Below are positions 41,469-55,147 of a stretch of DNA of 64,000 nt, in pieces. Origin of the DNA: Cynocephalus volans (lineage: Eukaryota; Chordata; Mammalia; Dermoptera; Cynocephalidae). A program made the position numbers and the translations under genes. How positions within the stretch are numbered: the stretch's first letter is position 1; the number at the start of each line of letters is the position of its first letter. Below the pieces are notes generated by a model, which did no database searches, was not told the DNA's origin, and saw nothing but the letters and a program-made list of their open reading frames with translations. The stretch lies in the NCBI RefSeq assembly GCF_027409185.1, contig NC_084478.1, positions 83,373,624 through 83,437,623 of the forward strand. Reading direction: 5' to 3'.

Positions 41469-41744
41469 TTCTCCCACAAAGGAAAAGCCTATATGAGGTC
41501 ATTGGAAAATTTTTACAAAACATTCAAAAAAGAATTAACAGCAATTTTACACAATCTATTCCAGGAAACATAAAAAGAGGAAACACTCCCCAACTGACTT
41601 TATGAGGCCAGTATTATACTGATATCAAAACCAGACAAAGGTAGTAGAAAAAAAAGAACTACAGACCAATATCCCTTGTGAATATAGATGCAAAATTCTT
41701 CAAAAAATATTAGCAAAACAAATCCATTAAAAAGAATTATGACC

Positions 41745-41869
41745 GGGCTGAGCCCGTGGCGCACTCGGTAGCGTGCTGCGCTAGCAGCGCGGCGACGCTC
41801 CCGCCGCCGCGGGTTCAGATCCTATATAAGGATGATCAGTGCACTCCCTGGCTGAGCGCCGGTCACCGG

Positions 41870-41899
<30 letters not shown>
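41745..41899 (+). mobile_element. tRNA-derived SINE, GC-rich subtype
   Basis: The head reads GGGCTGAGCCCGTGGCGCAC and the B box GGGTTCAGATCC, ending in about 30 A. It is inserted into L1 ORF2-like sequence with a duplication AGAATTATGACC at 41733-41744 and 41901-41912. Confidence 0.85.
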
Positions 41900-41903
<4 letters not shown>

Positions 41904-44511
41904 ATTATGACCAATTGGGATTTATTCTAGGTATGCAAGGCTGGTTCAATATTTGAAACTCCATCAGTATAATGCACCATCTCAACAAGATGAAGATGAA
42001 AAATCATATGATCCTATCAACTGATGCAGAAAAGGCATTTAACCAAATCCAACACCTATACACGATTCTTAAAAAACTCTCAGCAAGTTAGGAATGAAGG
42101 GGAACTACTTCAACTAGATAAAGAGCATCTACAAAAAACCTACAGCTAATATCATACCATATGGGGAAACACTGTATGTTTCCCTACTGAGATGGGGAAC
42201 AAGGCAACAATGCCCACTCTCACCACTCTTATTTAACATAGTACTAGAAATTCTAGCCACTGTGATAAGGCAAGAAAAATAAGTAAAATGTATACAGACT
42301 GGAAAGGAATAAATAAAATTGTCCATTTGCAGATGACAGATTTTCTACTTAGAAAATACCAAGGAATCTACAAAAACCTTATAGAATTAATAAATGAGTT
42401 CAGTAACATCTCAGTATACAAGATCAACACATAAAGATCAATCACATTTCTATATACTATTAATGAATATGCAGAAACCAAAGCTGAAAATGCAATAGCA
42501 TTTACAATCATTACAAAGAAAATGAAATGCTTTGACATACACTTAAAAAAACATATACTGGATCTATGCTGAAAATTTCAAAATACTGATGAAAGAAATC
42601 AAGGAAGATCTAAATAAATGGAAAGATATGCTGTGTTCATAGAGTAGAAGACTCAACATAGTAAAGATGTCATTTTTTCCAAGTTGACATAGAGTTTTTA
42701 ACTCAATTCCTATCAAAATCCCAGCAAGAATATTTTTTGTAAAGATGAGATTATTATTAAATTTATATAGAAAGGTAAAGTAACTAGACTAGTTAAAACA
42801 ATTTTGGAAAAGAAGAATAAAGTGGGATGAATCATTCCATCTGACTTTAAAACTTCTTGTACAGCTACAGTAATCATAATCAAGATTGTGGTATTGGTAG
42901 AGGAATAGATATATAGAACTATGAGACAGAACAGAGAACCTTGACATAGTATGGCACACAAGTATGATCAACTAATTTTTGACGAAGCAATTTAATGTAG
43001 AAATACAATTTTTAACAAATGGTGGTAGAGCAATTGGCTAGCCATAGGCAAAAAAAAAAAAAAAAAAAAGAACCTTTACCTAAACCTCACACCTTACACA
43101 AAATTAAAATAAAAATGTTTAGACTAAAATGTAAAATGTAAAACTATAACACTTTTAGAAGAAAACAGGAGAAAATCTTCAGGTCCTACGGCTTGAGAGG
43201 AGTTTCTTAGATATGACATCAAAAGCACAATCCATAGGAAAAATCAATAAATTTGGATTTTATCAAAAGTGAAAAATTTTGCTCTGCAAAAGATGCTATT
43301 AACAGGATGAAAAGACAAGCTACACACTGGGAGAAAATACTTGCAACCCACATACCTAACAGAGGACTCATATCCAGAATATATTTATTAAAAACTCAAC
43401 AGAAAAAAACCCCAAACGATCGAATTCAAAAATGGGCAAAAGACATTAAGAGACATTTTTCACTGAAGAGGACATACACATGGCAAATAATCACATGAAA
43501 AGATGTTCAACATTACTTGCTTTAGGGCAATGCAAACAAAGGTCACTGAATATTTATTAGAACAGCTAAATAATGGTGACAATAACTAAATACTAGCAAG
43601 AATATGGAGAAACTGGATCTTTCTACATTGCCATGGGAATGTAAAATGTTACAGCCACTGTAGAAAATAGTTTGACAGTTTCTTAAAAAGCTGATCATAC
43701 ATCATTATACAACCCAAAATTGCACTCCTGAGCATTTATTCCTGAGAAATGAAAACTTATGATTGTTCATGGAATTCTTTGTAATATCCGATATCTGGAA
43801 GCAACCAAAATGTTCTGCAATATGTGAATGGTTAAACAATCTGTGGTACATCCATACGATGAAATACTACTCAGCAATAAAAAGGAACAAACTACTTATA
43901 CACACAACAACTTGGATGGATCTCAACGGCATTATGCTGAATGACAAAAAGCCAATCTCAAAAGGTCACATAGTGTATCATTCCATTTATACAACATTCT
44001 CAGAATGACAAAATGATAGAGATGGAGAACAGATTACTGATTGCCAGGGGTTAGGGGGAGGGTGGGGAAAGTGGGTATGAATGTGAATATAAATGGATAG
44101 CATGAAGGAGATCTTTGAGGGTGATGGAATAGTTCTGTATCTTGGTAGCTGTGGTGGCTATATGAATCTTCACATGTGACAAAGTGGCATAGAACTATAC
44201 ACACACATTTTACCAGTATCAGTTTCCTGGTTATGACACTGTACTACAGTTACATAAGATGTAGCCATCAGGGGAAACTGGGTGAGGGGCAAACAGTGCC
44301 TCTCTCTACTATCTTTCCAATTCCCTGTGAATTTATAATTGTTTTAAAATTAAAAATTGAATTAGCTGGAAAAAATTAGTCCAAATCCCTTATTTTACAG
44401 ATAGGGAAACTGAGACACCAAAAGGGCAGGTGACTGGCCCAGTGTTACACAACTGTTAGGGCAGCACTGAGACCTTGCAGCTTTTATTTCTGTCTTAAGA
44501 TCTAACATTCC

Positions 44512-44679
44512 AGGCCAGCCCATGGCTCACTCAGGAGAGCGTGGTGCTGACACCAAGGCCATGGGTTCGGATCCTATATAGGGATGGCCAGTTCACTCAC
44601 TGGCTGAGCGTGGTGCTGATAACACCAAGCCAAGGGTTACGATCCCTTTACCAGTCATCTTTTTTTAAAAAAAAAAAAA
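44512..44679 (+). mobile_element. tRNA-derived SINE, dimeric
   Basis: Two tRNA-like units are joined: GGCCAGCCCATGGCTCACTC... with GGGTTCGGATCC, then TTCACTCACTGGCTGAGC... with AAGGGTTACGATCCC. They are followed by a poly-A tail. The flanking duplication AAGATCTAAC(A/C)TTCC lies at 44497-44511 and 44680-44694. Confidence 0.85.
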
Positions 44680-45500
44680 AAGATCTAACCTTCCTTGGGG
44701 GCTCTCAAAACTCAATAACTTTCACCAGTGTGCTCTTCAGCATCAATTTGTTCACACTTTTATCACATTTCCTTATACCAAAGTTGTTCTAGCTCTTTTC
44801 ATTGGTCAGATTTCCCTTGAGAGTCCCTTCTCCCTACTGAATTTTCTCCCTCTAGATGGCTCAACTGTTTTTTAGTAGCCATACACTTAAATACATATTG
44901 CTAGGGTAGATTTTCTAACCTCCACTCCTAACTCTTTAAAGTTAGCCTTAAGTTCTGGCTAACTTCATAGAAGCTTCTTGCCTACTTCATGATCTTCTCT
45001 GTTGAGAAATGGCCCACTCATTAGCCATTCAAGTTCACTGCTGAACACTACATGGTGCCACCTATTGAGATAGGAGGAGGATATTCCATGAATCTAAAGT
45101 GCCTGCATTATTCAGGTTGAGATGTCCATAAACAACTGTGGGAAAAAGTGTCTAAAGCTCCAGGGAGGGGTCAAGTCTAGAGATATAGATTTATGAGTCA
45201 TCAGGGTATGAGGGATACATAGTTAAAACCATGGAGAAATTTCTTCTGTAATCAGAAAATAATTCTTATATAAAGGAACAATAATACTGTGGTGGTAGGT
45301 AAAGTCGAGTAGTGTTAATAACTACAGAGAGAAAAATGAAGGGTCTTAATAGTGCTTTTTTTTCTCAGCTATGATCTCTGATGGCTGAAGCCTTGAACCA
45401 TTCTGGGCATGTTGAGGAAAGCTAGCAGGGCTTTGTGGGGTGGATGGGATAATGCAAAGAGGGGTTCCCTCAGGATGAATTGCCTCAGTGGTTTTTTGCA

Positions 45501-45618
45501 GGCTGACTCTGACCTAGGACTAGTTTCACTCCTTTTAGAAGAACAAAGGAAAATCTTAGTTCAACTCAGACCTGAGGATGCTGATTACAATCAAAAGGCT
45601 GCTAGATACAGTGTCTAA
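45501..45618 (+). pseudogene. Possible decayed coding remnant
   Basis: After TTTTTTGCAG the frame reads ADSDLGLVSLLLEEQRKILV followed by QLRPEDADYNQKAARYSV and then TAA; beyond it SKTDKEYLEAAVPSKEDA reads in a neighbouring register. The charge pattern looks protein-like (helical, coiled-coil-like), but I do not recognise a parent. It could be chance. Confidence 0.2.
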
Positions 45619-46394
45619 AAGACTGATAAAGAATACCTGGAGGCTGCTGTTCCTAGCAAAGAGGATGCCTAAATTATAGGAGGGGAAACAGGAAAAATTC
45701 TAGCTAAGATTCTGGGAGTCTGTGGTTTCTAACAAGAGCTTTCTTTAGGCCTGAGATCTATACTTTTCACATTTCTTTTGCTTCTCAATCTTTTCCAGCT
45801 GTATCAAAGATTTTCTTTTTAGCATCACTCTGCATGTTTAGAAGCTTTGTTGAGACACATGCAAGTTTTAAGAGAACTGTTGTAAGATGCTTCTTTTGCC
45901 AGTTATTCTATTTACCAGCAGATATTTTTGTTTGTTTTTGGTTTTTGTTTTGTTTTGCACCTGGAATATCCAATTATTTGCTCATCCAGCTCCCTGCTGT
46001 AGCCTCTAAATAATGGCTAGATGCTAAGCAAAAAGGTTGCCATAGCAACAAATGTTTAGCCATTGATTTGTTGCTTCACAGGCAATTAGGTGTAATCCTA
46101 GTATACCTAGTAAAACCTGTTCTGTGGGCTTTTTGGTTTTTCCCTACTGTCTCACAATGAACAGGCATTATTACTCTAGAGCAACTGTGTCTGTCTTCCT
46201 GCCTGTTGCCTTCACACAAATCTAGTAGACTTCCTTGGGCATCCAAAGAACATTGGGCAAATGTATTCATTTTTATTGAAGTTGGTATCCCAGACCACAC
46301 ACTCAGTCTTTTTAAAATGTCTCAAAATCAGATGTACAGCCATTGGAGGTTGGCCTAGCCACCTCCTCCCATGCTGGGCAGTACTGATTTCCTA

Positions 46395-46570
46395 CCTTAT
46401 TAATAATAATAGCTCAACAGAATGTCTCTACTATAAAAGTGCTAAGAAATTTACATATGTGATTGCTAAGCTTTCCAACAAAGTAGGCATCATTATCCCC
46501 ACTTTACAGGAAGGAAAATTGAGACTCAGGGTAAATGTCATATCTAAAACCACACAGCTTGTAAGAGGCA
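46395..46570 (-). repeat. MIR, antisense
   Basis: CATTATCCCCACTTTACAGG ... ACCACACAGCTTGTAAGAGG. Confidence 0.7.
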
Positions 46571-48129
46571 TATGATCTAAGTCTAACTGGCTCTTAAACC
46601 TTTTTTTCTTTTCACTACACCTTTCTTTAGATCCCCATTTCACCTCTCCATGGATTATCAGCTCAATGAGATCATTGTTGTTCATTACTCTTACGGCCCT
46701 GGACCCTTATATTGCCTCAACAAAGTCCCTGGGGACATTTGTCCTTATCCAGACACAATTCTAATAATTCAGTTGGCTCTCCACCTGAATAGGTTTTTCT
46801 GAAGGAGTAAAAATAGAGGGGGGTGGGGCAGGGAAGCCACCAGGAGTTAACTTTCCTATGTGAGTGTCTTACACAGGACTAGGGTCCCTATAAAATGTTC
46901 TATTCGCAGAGCCTTTTGTCATAGCAAGGTTAGAACCAGTAACTCTTTCCACACCCACTGAACTAGAATCTCTTCCCAAAACTTGTTGCTCAGCCTGAGA
47001 AGACACCTCTGCAGATGAGTCGGGCTCCACAGCACTCACCTGCAGCTCTGAAAATCCCTGGGATCCAGAGGGAATGTGGCTATGAAGTCACCATCAGACA
47101 TATCCCAACAGTTAGAAGTGGCATGGCAAAGAGATGAGGTAGGACTGCAAGACAAATCTACTTACTCAGACTAGAGAAGCAGTGTATGCCACCATAACAA
47201 GCAGAAAAGGAGCCAATTTCCATGTAACTTGGCCTGATTCCTATGCTGTAGCCTGCAACTGCCTTTCCTTTGGGCCCACAGCTGCCCCTGCACTTTTGCC
47301 CTTATATCTGAGACCCAGAAGATGAACTAAGAACCTGAGCACTGAGGCTGAGGGCCCCTATCTCTATGACTATGTTAGGGCCCCATATCCCCTCAGTAAC
47401 TGGAAACATTCAATCCAGTCTCCCATTTTTCTGCTACCAATTCTCTTGGGATGATTTGAAATGTGGACCTGTCTAGATGCACGCTGCTGGGTTGGGTGAC
47501 TGTCTATCCTAAGATGCCAGGGCATATTAGCTTATAAATGTTAAATTTATTTGATTAACCTGAGTGTGCTGAATTTAGGTTACCCATCACTAAAATCACT
47601 AACAAGTAAAGAAACCACCAAAAGGCATGCAGTTAAAAGGATTTGTGTCATCAGCTGGCTCTTTAAAAAAATTTAAAACGCAGCTGTCTCTTGGGTTCAT
47701 TATCTGGGCAATCCTGCCCTCTACAGGTATTAGCAAAGAAAAACAGAGCAATACTGGACTAGTTATTAGTGAGAAGTTGTTTCATTTTATTTGTGGTAGC
47801 AGGTCCTATTATCTGAGAATTTTCTCAGCGATGGCAGAAAAAAGTCATTCAAATCAGATTAGAATAAAATAATATATAGCCGCATCACTTTTTATGTGAA
47901 TTCCACAAATGAAGTTTCTTAGGAAAGCAAGGAAACCTGGAAAAAGAAGTCAAAATCCTAGGGTACTGCAGAGCCATCGCAGGGTATCATGGACCCAGCT
48001 TTTCTGCTCTTCCGCTTGGAGAAGGAAAAGGGCAGGTAAGGGACAGTCTTCTGCTGTGGTGTCATGCAGTGGCTCTAGAGTCAGATCTGTCTTCTAGCCA
48101 TGATTTTGTCACCTTAAGTCACAGCATGC

Positions 48130-48575
48130 CACTCCCATGATTGAGACTCTCCAACTGCTTCTCATCTCAGAATAAAATCCTATCTCCCTTCCTTGGGCTT
48201 TGTAAAACTCTCATGAATTGGCTCCTGCCTTTTCTCTTATGCTTCCCCCTTTCAACACGGCCCCTTTTCCTCCTTCCAAATAATGACCTGAGCTCATTCC
48301 CTAGGGCTGGAAGTTTCTCGCTTCTTCTATCCATTCAGGTCTCAGCCTGTGTCGCCTCCTCAGAATGGTCTTCTCCAACTACCCTACCCTATCTCAGTCA
48401 CAATCACATCACTCCACTTTATTTTCTTCCCAGCATTTAATCACTATCTGAATTTGTATTTACAAATATATTATCTGCCTCTATTAGAGTGTAACCTCCA
48501 TGAAGGAAGGGGCCTTTGTCTTGTTGACTACAGTATCCCCTGCACCTAGAGCAGTGCTTGGGACATAGATTCCCA
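48130..48575 (+). repeat. L2 3' end
   Basis: CAGGTCTCAGCCTGTGTCGCC ... GTAACCTCCATGAAGGAAGG ... CCCCTGCACCTAGAGCAGTG, in the order of the L2 3' consensus. Confidence 0.7.
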
Positions 48576-49013
48576 TTTTTTTTTTTTAATGATCTATACT
48601 GGCAATGGGACCTGAAGCATGTCACTCAACCTCTAATTCTATTTCACCTATAAAATGCAAATATCCAATTGCCTGCCAATTGTTATGAGTATCAAATAGG
48701 AGGACAAATGTAAAAGGCCTTGCAGCTAATAGATTTTGGGATGTGACCTACTTGCCAATCCATAATTCTCTACCACCCCTCCATTTCAGGGCTATGCTGG
48801 CAGTTCATGTTAATTTTTCAGTGGGATCAAAGGGTGTGCAGAGTGGTGGTGACTGGAGAGCATGGGTGCTATAAATCACAGTATGTTTTCTCGAGGGTCC
48901 CACGGTGCCTCTTTGGAAGTTATGGGTAGATATTTGAGTCACCCACAAAGTTGTCAGAGTCAGGAATCTAGCCCACTCAAGTCTCTAAGCTCTGATTTAT
49001 CAACTGACATTTT

Positions 49014-49113
49014 TACTATCTTTTTTTTTTTTCTTCTGGGGGGCTAGCCGGTGCAGGGATTCAAAGTCTTGACCTCGGTGTTCTAACACCACGCTCTAAC
49101 CAACTGAGCTATA
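49014..49113 (-). mobile_element. tRNA-derived SINE, monomer
   Basis: An inverted copy with a poly-T end and the reversed tRNA-Ile-like head (CGCTCTAACCAACTGAGCT). It is flanked by AACTGACATTTT at 49002-49013 and 49114-49125. Confidence 0.85.
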
Positions 49114-50741
49114 AACTGACATTTTAAAACTGGTAATAAGGCCTAAGCCAGGCCTAGTTAGTATATGAGTATGCTGGACAGTTAATTTATAAGGTATTCA
49201 AAAATAAAACATACCAATAATATATACTGAAGGGAATACCTTGGGGTGGGATGGAGGGAAAGAAAAAGAAGGGTCTCTCCAGCTTTATTTTTTTTTCCAC
49301 GTTTTGACCTCAGTCTTAACAAAAAGGACAGAAAAAGGGCTTAGTCAGTGCCCACATCTGTACAAGGCCTACTAAATAGCATCTATACTAAAATGAAGCT
49401 TGGAATGTATTTCTATTTAGATTAGACTGAATGATTTTCCTGTTTAAATATGTAGATGCTACGGGTCCCCAAACTTGGAGAAAAGGGATTAACTCAGATG
49501 GTGGAGATAATAGCTTAATTATTAGGGGAAGGTTTCTTTTCCATCAGAGCAATAGGGCAGAATTTGGGATTAGTTGCCGAGTTGGTCTCTCCTTCCTAGT
49601 AACAATCCTGTACCTTCATGCTATCAGTGCATCAACACTGTTCCATTCTTTTCCTTCTCCCAGAAAAGGATAGGACAAAGGCAAAACAAAATGAATGAAT
49701 AAATTTTCCTGAATTTTCACCTTTAATCTACAGGGGCTACACCCAAGAATCTGAAAAAAAATATGGGTGATGTGCTCCTCTGACTTCTTACAAGCAAGCA
49801 ATCAGATTCACATGCTAGAGATAGCGTGGAGTCACCCACACTAGAAACCAATATTTGTCCTCTATTCCTAAATTGGTTTTTAGATTCTTAAATTAAAAGG
49901 CCACAGAAAATGTTACTTTACATTCACACAGAAAATACAAGTAAAGCCAAGCAAAATGAATCAGCTTTTCCCAAAACCTCAATTCCAAGGCTCTTTCTTC
50001 ACAGGACTGTTAATATTTCACTCTATGTTGCCAAACAAAACAAACTTTCAGCAATGGCATCAGAGAGACCTGGTGTTGGGAAATACTTGCTTTCATGGGC
50101 TGATATCTGATCTGGTACCCTTTATTCTCATGTGGTCAACTTTTCCCCTTCAGCCCTAGGAAACTCAAATACACATATTATTGCTTACTATCTAGCTGCA
50201 AAGTGGAAACAGATTGTAAATTCAGGTTAGCCATTTCTAACAAATACCCACAATATTCAAATACAGCTATATCAGATGAACCGCTTGCCAATTAGTTATT
50301 TGTATTATTTTAACATATCAGGAACTGAATTGAGAGGCTCTATGTAAAATTTTGGGTGTTTGTTTCTGCAATAAATAAATATAGCAACTGCCATTTACTA
50401 GCTGCTACATAATGCTGCAGTTGTGATGGGCTTCCCTAACTTTTAAATCATGAGATCCTCAACCAGGTCTTTTCCTAATTCTTAAGAGACTTCAAGCATT
50501 GGTAGGGAGCATATTCTTTTAACCTCAAAAGGGGAGGAAAATCTGTTAGTTTTGTAAGCTTTGATAGACACCGTAAACCACAGCTTTGATGCACAGTTAA
50601 AAGAATGAGGCTTATTTAGTTCTGGAGTAGTGTAGATAAGCGGATAAGGTGTGCTTATGCATATCCACAGGCAAACTTGAAACTCGTCACCATTTGCATC
50701 CTACCCACTTTAGTCACTCTCCCCCATATTGTTCAGAACTG

Positions 50742-51040
50742 CAGTGGCCTAATACGGTAGCCACTAGCCACTTGTGGTTATTGAGAATCTGGAATGTGCC
50801 CTGTCCAAAGTGAGATGTATTGTAAGTGTAAAATATACACCAAATTTTGAAAACTCACTATATAAAAAAAACCAATGTAAATATCTAATAACTTTTATAT
50901 TGATTACATGTTGAAATGATATTTACTGTGTTAAAGTATTAAGATTAATTTCTTTACACATTACCTTTTGTAATGCAGCTGATAGAAAATTAGAAATTTC
51001 ATGTGACTTGCATTATATTTCTAATGGGCAGCTCTATTCT
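50742..51040 (+). mobile_element. MER-type non-autonomous DNA transposon
   Basis: CAGTGGCCTAATACGGTAGCC ... CACTTGTGGTTATTGAG ... TATTGATTACATGTTGAAATG ... TTGCATTATATTTCTAATGG matches an old hAT-like MER consensus end to end. I am not certain of the subfamily. Confidence 0.65.
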
Positions 51041-53426
51041 AGAACATCTGGTTCATATAATCAATGGTGAATTTTTTTAAAAAGTAGGTATACAATTCAC
51101 CAGTCAACTGAGAAATTTAGCAGTATTTCACAGGCTTCAGATCGCCATCTTGCCAAAAACTAAAGGGAAGAGGAACCTTGAACTAGCACAATGCCTAGAT
51201 GTAGTAGGAGCACAATACACATTTATCTCCTATTAGCTGAGGAAACAAATTCCTAATTCACATGAGCCATTGTTCACCCCATTACCCTTCACTGCTCCCC
51301 TCAAACATAACACTAGCTCTAGAAATTATGATGTATTTGAATGGAGATGGATAATTATAGTACGTACACCTCTTATGCTTTGGTAGTATTATCTATTTAC
51401 AACCCCCACCACCCCAAAATGCCTGCTCCTTGTGGGTGGGGATTGTATCTTTCTCTCTGTGCTTCAAATGAGGCATGATAATCTTTTCAAATACTCACCA
51501 CCAGCAGCCACTTACTTATTCTAATATGGAAATGTCTTGCTTGCGATTGCCTTTAGAGTGCATAGTACATTCTTGAATATGCTTAAGGGTGGCAAATTTA
51601 CATCCACTGAGAAAAAGATAATTCTTGGAAACAGCCAAGACTCATCTCAAAGGTGGTAAATAAAATGAACAAACTGAATAGAGTTGATTCTCTCAGTGGC
51701 TCATAAAAAAAATTGTTTCTAAAAGCTATTTAAATAAGTTCCAAGTATCTTCTGAGCAATGATAACATTCTTGGAATGCCCAAGGCTACTAACTTTAAAG
51801 GGCATTCATTTGGATGCCAGTGAGCTGGCTGGCATACTAAAAGAAAAAAGGTCAAGCTGCAATTCTTTCTAGTCATTTTATAGTTCAAATCAAGTCATAA
51901 TTGGGGCCAAGAGCACATGTAATAAGGGGCTTTAACCATTAAACATTAAAGATTCCCAAAACTTTTATTCCAGCCTACTTCCAGAAATTTTGGAAATAAA
52001 ACACCTTGATGCTTTTGCCCTAGGGTTAATTACAAGATATTCTTAACCTTCTAAAACGAAGGTTCACATTTTTCATATGGCATATTTGGTAATGCCTGAA
52101 GTGATTTACTGAATTTACTATACATGACCTTTAATACTTCTCAGAAGAAATAATTTGCCCTTTTAAGTTTTTCTTGGCGAATCAGACCAAACTGATGTTT
52201 ATTCTAAGAAATGATACCTTGTAAGCAATCTAGTCAGGTCACATAGCAACGGGACTAAGGGAAGTAAGATAAACTCTGTAATCAAAGATCTGAGTGGAAA
52301 TACTCTACCAGTTACTATGTGACTCTGGGCAAATTGCTTAACGCCTATATCTCAGCTGTGTAACTTATAAAATGAGGTGCTAATACTTCCACCTCACGCT
52401 CACTGTGTAGATTAAATCATTTATATAGAGTACTTAATACAAAGCCTGACAGCAATCAGAAAAGTTTAGTTATTTTTAATATAGTCATTAGTAACACATT
52501 TGCAAGGTCTTAGATTTAAATCTTGCCTGAATAAGACCTAAATAAACTGGACCCTTTCATATTTTTTAAAATGACTGTTAAGAGTGCAGTTTACTATCCA
52601 CCCAGATAAGTCATCTTATCCAGGTATGTTGGGTACTTTTCACCAATTTACACCCAAAAAGATGCCTGTGCATTGGCTTACATTGTCTAGAGCGCAAACT
52701 TTCCAGTGGTGGTGTTGAGTTTCAAAGAACAGAATCATGAACGACACTAAAATTAAAACACGGGGAAGGTTGTGAGGTGAAGAGCTGACCTCGCCAAAAC
52801 CATCCCAAGAAACTGAGTTCCAACACCAATGATAGAAAGCTCTGCAGGCACCAGAGGAAATGGAACTATAATAAAATTCACCAGGAGCTAAATGAATATC
52901 AAGGGCAAGTCCCATCTAGGTATCCGAATATAACAGTCTATTTGAAACAGGGACATCTTAGTGGCTTAGGCAACATGTCTAAGAGGCTGGAGGAAGGGAT
53001 GGAAGACAAAAGCTGCACAAGCACACATGCACACCTACAAAGGCTTTTGTGTATATATAGATGTCAAGTAAGGGAGTGGTCAGGGCAATGGTGAGAATAC
53101 AAGAAACAGCAAAGATGCACCTATTTAAAATGTCATTTACATAAACATTCCCAGGATTCTTGTAATGGAATATACTTTAATTTTACCAAAGATTAAGCCA
53201 TTCAACTACACAACACAGATAAAATGGAAGTTATATCACATAAACCAGTACCTGCCCACACTCCTATCAGTGAGAGGAATCAGTAAAGGTTGCAGTGTAA
53301 TTCCACTTGATTCTAAAAATCAAGTCATTTGACACTGGTTTGAAGCAAAAAATTCTTTATCAGATTCCCCTTTTTAAAGAAAAACCCAACAAGAGATGAT
53401 CAGACACAAATGTTCATTTCATGCAT

Positions 53427-53432
53427 TTTATT
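53427..53432 (-). terminator. RLIM: RLIM distal poly(A) signal
   Basis: AATAAA on the minus strand with a T/GT-rich region 15-50 nt further on. It coincides with the left edge of the repeat-free block. Confidence 0.65.
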
Positions 53433-55114
53433 GATAGTCTATATTTTAAATCTGCAGTTATGACATCTTACATAGGGAAAAAGCTTCTTCCTAAAAGATA
53501 ACAATAACCAAACCAGCTTTAATATGACTGACCTTTCAAGGTCTTGTTTTGCATTAAACAACTTTTAGCAGATGTAAAGCACTGTACAAAAAAAGAAAAA
53601 GAAAGAAAAAGAAAACTGGGTACATTCTCAAAATTTAATAAAGGGCTTCCCAACCAGGAGTCTGCTGGATAGATACTGGATAAGGATATTATATTCAAGT
53701 TTAAACTGAAAGAAAATGAGAAACCAGATAAAGCAAGCCAAACAAATTCACTTCACTTTGTGCTCCTCTCTGCTTTTTTGCATCTCTCCCAGAGGTCAGG
53801 AAGCCCTGGTATAACAATCACTTAAGTCTTTACAGAACATACTTTTATGTGCTTCATGTTCAAAGATATAAAGGCAGCCTTTGTTATTGTTCCCCCTCCA
53901 AATCTCTTCAGGTTCTTATAGGCTTCAGAAGCTTTCCAAGATTGCTGCCCAGTTCTTTATATGAATCCAAGTAAACATCTATACCAAAGCAGCTCTTCCT
54001 GGGAGAAGATAAAACAGGCACAGATACATAACCAGGTCAACTGCATACCTATTCAACTTGATACCTGATCACATGGCCCTACATCTTTAAAAGCAGCACC
54101 AGGGACAAATGGAACTATCAAGAGGTAAAATCCAAACATTGGACAGTTAATACACATACAAATCAATCAGTTACAAGAATGTTAGTAGTGGAGCACTAGA
54201 TACAGAGTTAAGGCTGGGCAGCTGGTTCAACCACACCTCGGTATTAGAATAAATCTGCAATATGAGGAACTGATATAAAAACCTTGAAATAACGAGGCAC
54301 AGTGGTATGATGGGGTTCATTTTCACTGCATGTCTTTGACATATCTACCACTCAACCCAACTGACTACAGAGCAGCTTGTGGAACCTCAGTAAACAAATC
54401 CTAATCAAGAAAATATCACTATAATTTTAAGAGTGCTGGAGAATGTGCCTATTTCCTTCGGCTTTGAATCAAAACACCTAAACAGACATGAAAAGAATCA
54501 TAAAACTGACACAACCTGTTCTGTTATTACTCTTTGAGAGTGCTAACACCCCAATAACAGCTCTATTCTATGCTGCAGACTTTTAGATTCAAACTTTTAG
54601 ATACAAACTAAATGTGATCACTCACTTGGAGTATTAGATAATATTTTATAACTGTTCCAGTTAAGCATTCTTAATTTCAGAGTGCTAAAATTTTTAAAGG
54701 GCGGATACTGAACTCACAGCTGTTTTTAATTGCTTACTAAAAATCTGATTTAGAAATAAGTGAAATACTAGTTCCTCGAACCTTGCACTTTAACTTTCCA
54801 AATGAAGCATGTTATGTCAATTTACATTTTCAAATGTTTTTTTCAAAAGCACACAATTTACTAGTTAACTCAATGAATTACAACACTGTTACTGAATATT
54901 AAACATACTGAAGAATTATACTATACTTAAAAAAAAAGACAACTGACACAAACTTGTGTCTTATCAATCTCTTGCATTACTAAGATACAGAATACTTCAG
55001 AAAGTGGGAGTCAGCATAGTCTTATAAGACTAGAAAAGAATAAAAGTGCCCTGCGAACGTGGCTTCTGTGTACTTTAACATTGGTAAAACATTTGACAGG
55101 GAAGCCAGTAAGGT

Positions 55115-55121
<7 letters not shown>

Positions 55122-55147
<26 letters not shown>
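55122..55147 (-). repeat. RLIM: 26-nt homopolymer in RLIM 3' UTR (U run in mRNA)
   Basis: 26 A on the plus strand, read as U26 in the RLIM transcript; not flanked by a recognisable retroposon body or target duplication. Confidence 0.9.

Larger units (their letters stand above)
38730..44360 (+). mobile_element. L1/HAL1-like block with nested insertions
   Basis: The left 1.8 kb is paralogous to 13660-16020. From about 40790 the sequence is L1 ORF2-like (GGGATTTATTCTAGGTATGC near 41919, AAGATGTTCAACATTACTTG near 43500) and ends in the same type of 3' tail as the first copy (44045-44350). An MST-type LTR and SINEs are nested inside. All frames are broken by stops and frameshifts. Confidence 0.7.
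44690..53400. other. Intergenic region between the L1 block and RLIM
   Basis: It contains a possible coding remnant (45480-45620), MIR (about 46395-46570, antisense), L2 (48130-48575), a SINE (49014-49113) and a MER-type transposon (50742-51040). The rest is AT-rich unique sequence; no gene was found. Confidence 0.6.

Noticed and set aside
41745-41899. tRNA gene
   Set aside because: A- and B-box-like sequence is present, but the poly-A tail, target duplication and lack of a cloverleaf show it is a SINE; the same holds for the other copies.
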